Source of the DNA: Dictyocoela muelleri
Lineage: Eukaryota; Microsporidia
Assembly: GCA_016256075.1 (NCBI GenBank)
Contig: SDVU01000542.1
Location: 1-12,424, forward strand
Length of the DNA stretch: 12,424 nucleotides
Direction: 5' to 3'
Each line of letters opens with the position of its first letter. The stretch's first letter is position 1. The notes below the pieces were generated by a model. It saw only the letters and a list, made by a program, of their open reading frames with translations. It did not search any database and was not told where the DNA came from. A program made the translations under genes and the position numbers. Shown in pieces: positions 1 through 7,485 of this stretch.

Positions 1-129
1 GATGAACTCAGTACTGTTTTAAAATATATTTTTAAATAAAACTTATTAATATTTTAAATTTAAATTTACAAATTTTACCAGTTTTTATTAATTTTAATTT
101 ATTAAAAATTCAATTTCATGATTTTTAAT

Positions 130-840
130 CATTTGAAAAGGGTTGAAAATGGGTTTTTTAGCGCGGGAGGTATCTTATGTTTTCCAACCATTCATCTGTC
201 TATATTATGGTGTTAAGAGTCACTTGATTCATAATTAAGGAATGATTGTTTCTATTATTTTATTAGGAATAATAGTCGCATATCTCTAATTATTCTGCCT
301 TCTATTTACACAATGCATAAAGCATCTGTTTTATTAGATGTGAATACAGCGGTAGCCTTTACATTTATAATTTAGCATCTTTCATCAATTTGGACGATAT
401 TCCCAGAACCAACGAATTTGTCGTTTCTAAAATCAACCTCGGGCATAATATCGACTATCTTCTGTATAACTTGATCAATGTAGTGGGTTTTCTTATTGAA
501 GTGTAATTATTGCTGTAGAGTAGAGCTATGACAGCGTTTTTTATTACGATCTTTAAAATATTTCGTAAATCCGCTAGTGAAAAAAAAATAATGTATTTAA
601 CCTTAAGGATAGAAATATTTTTTGTACTTATGGCAGTGTTTATTCAAACAATTCCGGGCTATTCTATTTTTATTTCATAGGTATTTTACCAAATTACACG
701 AATTATTACATAATTTGCAAAGTTTAGATTCCGGTAAAAGCCCTCTTCCATAAAAAGATTTGCAAAGTCTTTACAACTATAAAAATTTATAATTTGTTCT
801 AAATATTCTGAGTAAGCATATGAGTCAATAAGATTTTTTT
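130..840 (-). pseudogene. Merlin (IS1016/ISXO2-like) DDE transposase relic
   Basis: This is a decayed Merlin-type transposase read on the minus strand, in several frames with stops and at least one frameshift near 735-745. In order from 840 downward I read an N-terminal part FANLFMEEG and a zinc-ribbon-like stretch LCKLCNNSCNLVKY followed by RNCLNKHCHKYKK. Next come FFSLADLRNILKIVIKNAV, a linker KIVDIMPEVDFRND, the block FVGSGNIVQIDE with the likely first catalytic Asp codon at 384-386, and TDEWLE with the likely second Asp codon at 194-196. The family usually has a G-rich V-x-IDE block and a later S/T-D-E-W block about 60-65 residues apart, and that spacing is kept here. The C-terminus beyond about 130 is unreadable. 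I see no clear terminal inverted repeats. The enzyme would have moved its own element by cut and paste with an 8-bp target duplication. It is inactive. The call rests on motif order and not on a database search. Confidence 0.6.
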
Positions 841-846
841 ATAAAG

Positions 847-875
847 TTATTATTCCCTCATGGAGGAAATAATAA
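847..875. repeat. Hairpin 1 behind the Merlin relic
   Basis: The arms ttattattccctc and gaggaaataataa pair with one mismatch around an ATG loop. The hairpin lies just outside the 5' end of the Merlin relic and is followed 30 bp later by a hairpin of similar design. Confidence 0.6.
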
Positions 876-905
876 TATTTGATCCATAATATTTATTTTT
901 TATTT

Positions 906-941
906 ATGTCATTATTTTCCCCGAGGAAAAAATAATGACAT
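906..941. repeat. Hairpin 2, similar to hairpin 1
   Basis: The arms atgtcattattttcc and ggaaaaaataatgacat pair almost completely. Like hairpin 1 it has an ATTATT arm, a CC..GAGG core and an AATAAT arm, so the two look like related units. It could be part of a terminal inverted repeat or a tiny foldback element. Confidence 0.6.
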
Positions 942-947
942 TGATAT

Positions 948-981
948 GAAACTTTGGGTTAAAATATAAGGGTTAAAAACG
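948..981 (+). repeat. Left copy of a direct repeat flanking MULE-1
   Basis: The stretch beginning gaaactttgggttaaaatat resembles 3342-3375 (gaaactttaggttaaaatat and onward) in the same orientation, with about three mismatches in 34 bases. It also matches the unit of the array at 3349-3965. It therefore marks either the ends of MULE-1 or a repeat array that MULE-1 landed in. Confidence 0.5.
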
Positions 982-1054
982 GTTAGCGTTTTAGGCCTCA
1001 GTCCAAATTTCTGATTTAATAAAAAGAACCCCTAATGAATAGAATAAATTAATA

Positions 1055-1848
1055 ATGAGCAAAATAAATAAATATATGTTGGTGTTAGATGACCATCTAT
1101 ATCATTTTTATTCTTTATGTACGTCTGGTATAATATGGGGGTGTCATTTTCGTTGGTTTATAGGAAGAGTGATAATAAAAGATGATTCCTTGCCATCAAT
1201 TATACATAATAATTGTCATGAAAATGATTCTGACTATATTGCCAAACATAAATTCAATACTGAATTAAAAATAAAGCGAAAAATACAAATGACAAATTTT
1301 GAACACACATTTAATAGTACTTTAAATCAAGCAAACATTAAAAATTATTTCTATTTAGTAGTTATAATAATATACGTGATATATTCACAGCATATGGAAG
1401 AAAAAATAACGAAGACATTATTTTTAATAATAGGGTAATGTATTGGAATTCTTAAAATTTACACATGATAATGAATTGTTTTTGCAGCTTGATAATGATG
1501 ACATGTTTATATTTCTTTCTGATTGATCATTTAATATAGCTAAAAACTCTAATGTATTAATTATTGATGGAACATTTACGGAAGCGCCTAATGGATTCGC
1601 GCAAATTATTACTATCTGAGGAAGATATTCTAATAAAAATTTTTGTTTAATAATGCATTTCTAAGATCAAAGACTGAAAATAATTCAAGATTTTTTTTTA
1701 TTTTTTATTTATTAATAATCTGAAAAATATAAAGAATGTTGTGAAGGATTTTGAAGTTGCATTTGTTAATGGTAGAAAAACAATATTTGATAAAACAAAT
1801 TTCTATGGTTGTCATTTTCACATTGCACAAATTCTATGGAGATTTATC
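1055..1848 (+). pseudogene. MULE-1 transposase relic, N-terminal half
   Basis: The ATG at 1055 opens the longest clean stretch, 127 codons to 1438. It carries a degenerate FLYWCH zinc finger (IIWGCHFRW...GRVIIKDD...NNCHEN), in which the second Cys and the His pair are poorly kept. Reading continues in another frame from about 1440 with NELFLQLDNDDMFIFLSD, then NVLIIDGTFTEAPNGFAQI at about 1550-1610, the DGTF block carrying the first catalytic Asp of MULE transposases. Near 1780-1848 the block YGCHFHIAQILWRFI matches the GCFFHFAQSLWR-type motif of the family. An antisense SINE enters directly after the Phe-Ile codons. Several stops and frameshifts make it inactive. The protein would have bound and moved its own element's ends in the nucleus. 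I found no clean inverted repeat end here. Confidence 0.75.
1842..1848. repeat. Target duplication of SINE copy B, left
   Basis: The 7-bp sequence atttatc is repeated at 2309-2315 on the other side of the SINE. With one copy retained, the MULE-1 frame reads continuously across the site as WRFIRKNNLVNHYKND. Confidence 0.8.
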
Positions 1849-2308
1849 TATATATTACATGTTGACAACATCCATAGCTGCCAACCCGGAGAGTTGTCTC
1901 CTACCGAGGTCTGTAACCTTTGGTTCTTGGTGTTCCAATAATACGTAAATTACTAAGCTACCCAGAAGCCCAGCCGTATATGCGATCTTCGTTTTATCAA
2001 TGCTTCAGCAGGATACAGGTAATTAGTGTTTTTTCAAAAATTTTTATTTTCACTACTTTTTGCCGTGATGCGTCACCGCATTTATCCCGCACCTATTAGA
2101 GTCTCTTCTGGTTATTTTTCATCTCAGACCAACTCTTAATCAGCTATACCACACTAGAACAACTGTATATTACTACTATAATTATATAGTTATGACCGCT
2201 TAATGTCATCCCCTCATTATTTATTAAAGATTTGCGTTAGCGGTATTCAAATCAGAATACTTATATTTATATTATAGAGTGTTAACCACTGAGATATCTG
2301 GCCCGGTC
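1849..2308 (-). mobile_element. tRNA-derived SINE, full-length copy B
   Basis: This is a 460-bp antisense insertion in MULE-1. On the minus strand it starts at 2308 with a tRNA-like head. That head holds an A box (tatctcagtggtta) and a degenerate B box (gatttgaatacc). A shared body of about 380 bp follows, then an AT-rich 3' tail ending near 1849. The body aligns along its whole length with the plus-strand copy at 7829-8280, for example in aatgaggg.atgacattaagcggtcataac, the gctgattaaga stretch, gtatcctgctgag and gagacaactctccggttggc. It is flanked by 7-bp duplications. The A and B boxes would act as an internal RNA polymerase III promoter. It has no coding capacity and must have borrowed a LINE's enzymes. 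The B box has drifted, so this copy is probably silent. Confidence 0.85.
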
Positions 2309-2315
2309 ATTTATC
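2309..2315. repeat. Target duplication of SINE copy B, right
   Basis: This is the second copy of atttatc, at the tRNA-head side of the SINE. It is also the point where the MULE-1 reading frame resumes. Confidence 0.8.
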
Positions 2316-2417
2316 AGAAAAAATAATCTCGTGAATCACTATAAGAATGATTATAATTTAAAAAAAAATTTTCAATTCATATTATTTTTAGTTATTTCCT
2401 AGAAACTGATATTGACA

Positions 2418-2425
2418 AAAAATTC
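2418..2425. repeat. Target duplication of the foldback MITE, left
   Basis: The 8-bp sequence aaaaattc is repeated at 2715-2722. The length fits the 8-10 bp typical of MULE-type elements. Confidence 0.7.
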
Positions 2426-2714
2426 AGGTTCTCCACGAGTTATGCCACTGTAAAGAAATGAGAATAGATAATGAAAGTCATGTGAAATAAGCGTTAATTT
2501 TCTGTTAATGAACATTCCGATTTAGGGTTTCTTATAAATAGATATTTCCTTTTAAAGTATTTATTTTGCGTGACAAAAAAATTACTTTAAGGAGAAATAT
2601 TATTTATAAGAAAACCAAAATCAGAAATGTTCATTAACAAAAATTTTACGCTTATTTCATATGACTTTCATTATCTATTCTCATTTCTTTACAGTGGCAT
2701 AACCCGTGGAGAAC
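2426..2714. mobile_element. 289-bp foldback MITE inside MULE-1
   Basis: Almost the whole element is one inverted repeat. The left arm, about 2428-2541 (starts gttctccacgagttatgcca), pairs with the right arm, about 2601-2714 (ends tggcataacccgtggagaac), with roughly 9 mismatches in 113 bases. The remaining 60 bases fold further, because atatttccttttaaagta pairs loosely with ttactttaaggagaaatat. There is no coding capacity. Long arms plus an 8-bp target duplication suggest a non-autonomous MULE-related or other foldback element. It entered MULE-1 after that gene was already part of the genome and would have broken it. No second copy lies in this window. Confidence 0.85.
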
Positions 2715-2722
2715 AAAAATTC
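2715..2722. repeat. Target duplication of the foldback MITE, right
   Basis: This is the second copy of aaaaattc. Keeping one copy joins DKKF to EMIKTLNI in one open frame of the MULE-1 relic, which supports the boundary. Confidence 0.7.
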
Positions 2723-3229
2723 GAAATGATAAAAACCTTAAATATACATAGGGATATGCAATAATATGTTTTTGAATTTTTTTGAACAAAATTTTATTAA
2801 TAACAAAATTAATATTTTTTACAAAGAAAAATAGATTCTGTAATGTTATTCTCGTGTTAAAAATGATATTCCCGCAACCACTAATAGTCTCGAAGCCTAT
2901 AATAGACATTTGAATAGAAAACTACTTATAAATAAACGACGAGTGAATTATATGATATATATATTTAGAAATGAAGAGAAAAAAAAATAATAGCTAAGGA
3001 AAATAAAATGAAGCTCACGAGTAAGAAATCGAGATAATAGGAAAATAACTATAGTGGAATATTATAAGCATTGTGAGTATTTTGAATATTTTGAAGCCTT
3101 ATACAGTATAATTAAATTTAATTATTTTTTATTTTATTTTGAAATATCTTAATTTCAAGGCAAAAATTCGGATATATTTTTAGAGCAAAAATAAGGATTT
3201 TTGCCAAGTTGAAAATCGGGGCTGTCATT

Positions 3230-3334
3230 TTTTTACCTTTTTTTGGACAAATTTCTTACCCTTATTTTTTAGCCCTCATCTTTTCCCTCTTATTTTTTTA
3301 CCACAATTTTGGACCCAACCCTTTATTTTTTAAC
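3230..3334 (-). repeat. Degenerate tandem repeat, reverse orientation block
   Basis: The motif ttacccttattttttagccc and variants (cctcttatttttttacc, aaccctttattttttaac) repeat about every 15-20 bases. This is the reverse complement of the unit that fills 3349-3965. The block lies between MULE-1 and the forward array and could be the 3' inverted end of MULE-1. Confidence 0.65.
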
Positions 3335-3341
3335 TTTGCTA

Positions 3342-3375
3342 GAAACTTTAGGTTAAAATATAAGGTTTAAAAAAG
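3342..3375 (+). repeat. Right copy of a direct repeat flanking MULE-1
   Basis: This matches 948-981 in the same orientation and is also the first unit of the forward array. Orientation switches just before it, at about 3335-3341. Confidence 0.5.
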
Positions 3376-3965
3376 GGCGTGTAAATAATATGGTGTAAAA
3401 AATGTGGTGTAAAAAAATAAGGGCTAAAATGTAAGGGTTAAAAAATGTAAGGGTTAAAAAATGAGGGCTAAAAATGATGGTTAAAAAATAGGGTTAAAAA
3501 TGAGTGACAAAATAAAAAGGAAAAACATGAGAGTTGAAAAATAAGGGTTGAAAAATAGGGTTGAAAAATAAGGGCTAAAAATAAGGGCTAAAAAATGAGG
3601 CTAAAAAATCAGGAATAAAAAATAAGGAAAAATATAAGGGTTGAAAAATGGGGTTAGAATATAAGTGTTAAAAATGTGGGCTAAAAACTAAGGGTTGAAA
3701 ATTATCGCGAAATTATGGTTGAAAAATGAGGTTTCAAAAACTAGGGCTAAAATATAAGGGTTAAAAGTTGCCGGTATAAAATAAGGGCTAAAAAAAGGGT
3801 TAAAAATAAGTTCTAAAAGATGAAGGTTAAAAGCTGAGTGTTAAAATATAAGAGTTAAAATATAAGGTAATATGAGGGTTCAAATATGAGGGTTCAAATA
3901 TAAGGGTTAAAATATGAGGGCCTAAATATAGTTGTTTAAAATAAGGTGTAAAAAACAAGGATAAA
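3349..3965 (+). repeat. Degenerate 'aagggttaaaaat' tandem array
   Basis: About 40 imperfect units of 13-16 bases follow the pattern ataagggYtaaaaa, with variants gaggg, aaggtgt and gggttcaaat. All have the purine-rich strand as plus. The period drifts, so this is an old minisatellite-like array and not a clean satellite. The unit recalls telomeric GGGTTA-type repeats but is longer and AT-rich, so I do not call it telomere. No open frame passes through it. Confidence 0.85.
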
Positions 3966-4039
3966 AAAATAATTAATCAATACAAATTTATACGGATTCT
4001 TTATAATTCTGGCAAAATGGGTCTATAAGTCTGAAATAA
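3963..4039 (+). repeat. 77-bp direct repeat flanking MULE-2, left copy
   Basis: It starts aaaaaaataattaatcaata and ends ctggcaaaatgggtctataa gtctgaaataa. The same sequence occurs at 7355-7431 in the same orientation with about ten mismatches. The most conserved part is ctggcaaaatgggtctata. It sits 20 bp outside the MULE-2 inverted repeat. Confidence 0.8.
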
Positions 4040-4059
4040 GGTAATCCGTACATGCGGCC

Positions 4060-4104
4060 ATTTGGGCGAATCTACGGAATTGATTTTTTTTCGCCCAAAA
4101 AAAA
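4060..4104. repeat. MULE-2 terminal inverted repeat, left
   Basis: The stretch has atttgggcgaatctacggaa at its outer side and gattttttttcgcccaaa at its inner side. Its reverse complement is found at 7287-7325. Within the arm, tttgggcgaa and ttcgcccaaa can pair with each other, giving the end an internal hairpin. Confidence 0.75.
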
Positions 4105-4239
4105 TCAAAAAAAAAAGAATTATTAATATTTTCAAAATAAATGATTAAAGTCAAATTTTATTATATTAATTTAAATTTATATAATAATTAGTTTATATTA
4201 AAAAATAAAAAAAACCACTTTTAAATTAATATTTTATTT

Positions 4240-4708
4240 TTAAAATTTTAACTTAAGAGTTCCTGATATTATTTTAAAATAATTAATATCATAATTTTCA
4301 TTATATCTTAATAAAATAGATTTTAGCTGATTATAATCAGATGAATTATCTGAATTTTCAGTGTATAAAGATTTGCTTATGATGTTTTCAACACGTGCAT
4401 GTTGTTTTTTAATTCATATCCTAATTCATATATACTTGGATGAGAAACTATAAAGCTAGAATTTAAAGAACGATGCCAACCTTCTAAATTATTTGTAGTT
4501 TTTGGGCACATCTTTAAGTATTCGCTCATGTATTAACTAAAAACTAACAGAAAATTATTTTTATTATTCTCATTTATACAATAAATACTTTTGATTAATT
4601 CCCAAACAGTTAATATTCCATGATATTTGACATTGCTTTTAAAAAAAGTTATCCAATAGCACAAATTGTCTTTCAAATTCTTGTATAGGAACACAAGATA
4701 AAGCGGCA
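4240..4708 (-). pseudogene. MULE-2 transposase relic, C-terminal part
   Basis: Read on the minus strand from 4708, this begins LSCVPIQEFERQFVLLD, continues SNVKYHGILTVWELIKS, and reaches CPKTTNNLEGWHRSLNSSFI and SHPSIYELGYELKN at about 4395-4515. The last part, SDYNQLKSILLRYNEN then YDINYFKIISGTLKLKF, ends at a stop at 4240-4242. TTNNLEGWH followed by HPSI is the classic end of FLYWCH-MULE transposases. Several stops and frameshifts are present. The first 25 codons (LSCVPIQEFE region) also occur in the other half of the same gene at 6301-6375, so the coding sequence is duplicated across the insertion. Confidence 0.75.
4629..4704 (+). repeat. About 76-bp direct repeat flanking the inner element, left copy
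   Basis: The stretch from acattgcttttaaaaaaagt to aacacaagataaag is repeated at 6301-6375 with about nine differences. It is MULE-2 coding sequence on the minus strand and lies 4-5 bp outside the left end of the inner element. Confidence 0.8.
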
Positions 4709-4764
4709 GGAATTTTTTTCACCAATTAGTTTAAAATTCATTTTCGCCAGAAAAATATTAGGTT

Positions 4765-6230
4765 CTTACCAATTTTTGCTAAAAAATTACCGAACTCCTA
4801 TTAATTTTTTTTGTTAAAAGCAAAAATAAAATATAACGAATTTAATATTTTAAAGAAAAACGTAATTATCGACTCTACAGAAAATTAAATTACCTAGAAT
4901 TTCAATAAATTCTAGTTCATTAGATATTTTAAATTTTTTTACAATTTAGATTAAAAGAGTTTCTTTTATGAAATCCCGTTAATTAAAATTCATTTTCTAT
5001 ACTTTAAAATTACGTCCTATTACTTTAATTTGTCTGTCTTAACAAGTCAGTAAATTTTTCCAAGTTAAAATGTGCTACAATTTAAAATGTATTTAATATT
5101 ATATACTAGACCTAAAACGAATTAATCGTTCGAGGATAGAATCGAAAACTCTTAAATAACAATTATAAAAATAAATAACTTAAATTTTTGATCTAGATTC
5201 ATCGCCAATATATTATAGTTCGAAATATTTTTTTTGGGGAGCCTCCTGATTATTGAGCAGTAAGTTTTCGTATAACAAAGAAAAGAATGTAGGAACATAT
5301 TCAGTGGGAATTTATGTTAAATTACGATGCATTTTTTTAATATTATAAAACTTACATAATAATTAGAGAGTAAGAGGAACCACATCTTCTCAACTTCTCT
5401 TATACTGTCTGGCCCGGTAAAAATTTCTTCCGGAAATCATACTTTCAAAAAAAGCTTTTAGTACATTAATCGATCTTATTTCCAAATCCGTAATTATTTA
5501 GAAAACAGAAATATTTATTAAAGTTTATAAAATCGTGGTGACTTTCAAATAAGTAGCCTCTGTTTTGTTTAAATGCAAAATATAAACAAGAGGGAACGAG
5601 ATTGCTAAAATCATTACTTTGAATGTACGTAGGTGATTAAATTTTTTCGGGACACTCCACAACTCCCATTTACTAATATAATTTACTACCTACAAAATAT
5701 AGTCGGTAATGTCAGAAAACAAAATAATTAAGAACAATAAGGGCTTTTATTATCATATTTGAGAAAGGTTTTTTGTTAATATCTACTATTTAATCGTCCC
5801 GGTATATCGACAAAATTTATATTGTTGGTTTTATAACTCGGATTTTTTCCGCTTTTTTTCCGGTATGTTATGTATTTATACGGATATAATTCGGTCACAA
5901 CACCTTCTCAATTACAGAAGTATTTTTTGATATATTTAATAATCAAATCTTTAGATTCTGTTATTACTGTTCTTAAAAGTTTTTTTATGATTTTATAGGA
6001 TTTTTGAATTTTTATGGTTATGGTATTTGTGTACCATAAACGTATTATCTATAAGTAAATGACCAAAAATTCTACATTTAATATTAAAGTATCTCTCATT
6101 TTTGATTGTATTCAGGTTTTTTATGAGAAATGTAATAAAATAATCAGAAATGAAGTCTCGAAACTTTATGGGTTCTTATTTTAAAAAGAAATTGCAATCT
6201 TATATGATTTTTTTCACTAATTTTTGCTGA
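4765..6230. other. Interior of the inner element, no gene seen
   Basis: This is about 1.47 kb of AT-rich sequence with no convincing frame on either strand, no tandem array and no recognised RNA. Short less AT-rich spots occur near 5236-5250, 5408-5440 and 5850-5900, but I cannot assign them. Confidence 0.6.
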
Positions 6231-6261
6231 AAAAATCCTAATATTTTTTTTTAGTGAATTT

Positions 6262-6293
6262 GGATTTTTTTCACCAATTGGTGAAAAAAATCC
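6262..6293. repeat. Perfect 32-bp palindrome at the inner element's right tip
   Basis: The half ggatttttttcaccaa is followed directly by its exact reverse complement ttggtgaaaaaaatcc, with no spacer. The left tip carries only one half in recognisable form. Confidence 0.85.
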
Positions 6294-6300
6294 GTGTGTT

Positions 6301-6375
6301 GGCATTGCTTATAAAAAAGTACTCCAATAGCACAACTTTTTTTTCAAATTCTTGTATAGGAACACATGATAAAGT
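6301..6375 (+). repeat. About 76-bp direct repeat flanking the inner element, right copy
   Basis: This is the counterpart of 4629-4704. On the minus strand it encodes LSCVPIQEFEKKVVLLEYFF and lies 7 bp outside the right end of the inner element. Confidence 0.8.
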
Positions 6376-7286
6376 AATTATCATTCTATTTGCTATTCTC
6401 AAATTTTCATTTCTTCAATATTCAACTGTCTATCCCAATTTTCTGCATATATCTAAACAATATTTGATTAAAATGAAAAAAAAACATCTTGTATTTTTGT
6501 GTTAGGGAAAATTATATTAATCACAGAAAATGAAGACATTTCAAAATCAATAGTTATAAATTTAGGATGTCATTTTAATTTATCCGAAATAAATTTAAAT
6601 CATTTACATTATCTATTTTTTGATTTATGTTTCATTAAAAAAAATAAACTGAAGCCGCAATTTTTAATTTAATTCTTCCCAAAATTGTGTATAATTGCGT
6701 AAAATTCCGTGGAAATTATTTGAATGTTCCATCACAATACCATTCATTAGTATAATTTAAGTGCATTAGATGAGTTCCTCTAGTAAATATTTTACTATAT
6801 CACTATCTGTTTTCCAGAATCAAAATGCAAAAATATTTCTGAAGAAAAAGTAAATTAAATAGATTCTGGGATTTTACTAGAAATTACTTTTATATTATTA
6901 TTCTTTTTTCTAGTTATTCTATAAAAATTGTATTATTTTGGCAAATTTTTTAACACTAATATTGGTTGTACAAAACGAAATTATTTATTAAACACGTGTT
7001 CTTTCATATGTTAATAATGAACGTTTATCGGGTTTAAATAATAGATAAATTTTTAATTTTTATCAAAATCTTTGTCATGGTTGTAGTTTTTATAATTTTA
7101 AATATCTAGATTTAATGTTTTTATTGCAACTGGGCATTTTAGATTTTGGCATCGCCAATTTTTTATCATATCCTTCTCATTTCTGATATATACACGTATC
7201 CATCGTATAATATAATTTCTTCGTTTCTTTTTGACATTATTATGTAAATTTTTGTTTGATATATAAGGGGGAGGGTATAAAAATTG
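6301..7286 (-). pseudogene. MULE-2 transposase relic, N-terminal part
   Basis: Read from about 7286 downward, a FLYWCH finger appears first (NYIIRWIRVY...DMIKNWRCQNLKCPVAIKT, about 7110-7215), with the W-x-C and second Cys kept. The middle is badly decayed. At about 6690-6745 the block NEWYCDGTFK then FPRNFTQLYTI gives the DGTF motif, with the first catalytic Asp codon at 6731-6733. Next comes HPKFITIDFEMSSFSV, with the second Asp codon at 6546-6548, then FPNTKIQDVFFHFNQILFR and YMQKIGID, the CFFHF-like block with the Cys replaced by Val. It ends with LSCVPIQEFEKKVVLLEYFF at 6301-6375, where the inner element cuts in. Several stops and frameshifts make it inactive. An open frame at 7098-7328 covers the finger but starts within the inverted repeat, so its first codon is unlikely to be the real start. 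Confidence 0.75.
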
Positions 7287-7345
7287 TTTTTTTTGGGCGA
7301 AAAAAAAATCAACTCTGTAAATTCGCACTATTTGGGCGAATTTAC
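7287..7345. repeat. MULE-2 terminal inverted repeat, right
   Basis: The part 7287-7325 is the reverse complement of the left end (ttttgggcgaaaaaaaaatc, then aaattcgc). Outside it, gtaaattcgc and gcgaatttac form a second inverted pair with an 8-bp loop, and atttgggcgaatttacg repeats the outer edge of the left end in direct orientation. The right end is therefore longer and more complex than the left. Confidence 0.7.
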
Positions 7346-7354
7346 GAATAGCCT

Positions 7355-7431
7355 AAAAAAATAATTAAACGATACTAATTTTCACGTATTATTTATAACT
7401 CTGGCAAAATGGGTCTATATGTCTGAAATAA
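7355..7431 (+). repeat. 77-bp direct repeat flanking MULE-2, right copy
   Basis: This is the counterpart of 3963-4039 in the same orientation. It starts 9 bp beyond the outermost TIR-like sequence. No third copy was seen in the window. Confidence 0.8.
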
Positions 7432-7485
7432 ACGGATCTATGACTTTGAAAGAAATGTGTCTTTAACTTTTAAAAACTCTATATT

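Larger units (their letters stand above)
2309..3110 (+). pseudogene. MULE-1 transposase relic, C-terminal half
   Basis: The frame resumes at 2309 with KNNLVNHYKNDYNLKKNFQF, which aligns with the KKRLVKKYNNNDFRFSIKM block of the MULE-3 relic at the right of this window. A frameshift leads to ETDIDKKF, where a 289-bp foldback MITE enters. From 2719 the frame continues as FEMIKTLNIHRDMQ, then YVFEFFEQNFINNKINIFY, and reaches IPATTNSLEAYNRHLNRKLL at about 2869-2930, followed by a stop at 2988-2990. The TTNxLExxxR block is the conserved C-terminal motif of this MULE group and is also seen in MULE-2 (TTNNLEGWHRSLN). The segment from 2719 to the stop keeps one frame with three internal stops. Weak similarity may run on to about 3110. 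It is inactive. Confidence 0.75.
4709..6294. mobile_element. 1.6-kb inverted-repeat element inserted in MULE-2
   Basis: The left end (4709-4764: ggaatttttttcaccaatta, then attc, then aaaaatattagg) matches the reverse complement of the right end (about 6238-6294: ggatttttttcaccaattgg, then attcact, then aaaatattagg). The inverted ends are roughly 55-60 bp with small indels. The interior is AT-rich and non-coding as far as I can read, with frequent stops on both strands. It is flanked by direct copies of about 76 bp of MULE-2 coding sequence. It is probably a non-autonomous DNA transposon or a composite left by repair. The family is unknown to me. Confidence 0.55.
4060..7345 (-). mobile_element. 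MULE-2 transposon relic with a nested insertion
   Basis: Inverted repeats at 4060-4104 and 7287-7345 bracket a minus-strand transposase relic. The gene is split by a 1.6-kb element at about 4709-6294, so the uninterrupted element would be about 1.7 kb, a plausible size for this group. Beyond the ends lie 77-bp direct repeats instead of the expected 8-10 bp target duplications, and I could not find a short duplication. The element is dead. Confidence 0.7.

Noticed and set aside
1741-1948. Two short plus-strand open frames of 65-66 codons as separate genes
   Set aside because: One is MULE-1 coding sequence that runs on into the antisense SINE, and the other is its shifted shadow. Their C-terminal parts are SINE sequence.
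2652-2909. Minus-strand 85-codon open frame
   Set aside because: It crosses from the foldback MITE into MULE-1 coding sequence on the opposite strand. It is a shadow frame.
3349-3965. Telomere or subtelomere repeat
   Set aside because: The units are degenerate, variable in length and flip strand, and they lie between transposon relics with no chromosome end in view.
6254-6505. Plus-strand 83-codon open frame
   Set aside because: It runs antisense to the MULE-2 transposase relic and starts within the 32-bp palindrome. The minus strand carries the recognisable motifs.
3963-7431. Long terminal repeats of a retroelement, from the 77-bp direct repeats
   Set aside because: The repeats are too short, and the enclosed element is a DNA transposon with inverted ends and a MULE transposase. 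I saw no reverse transcriptase or capsid motifs.
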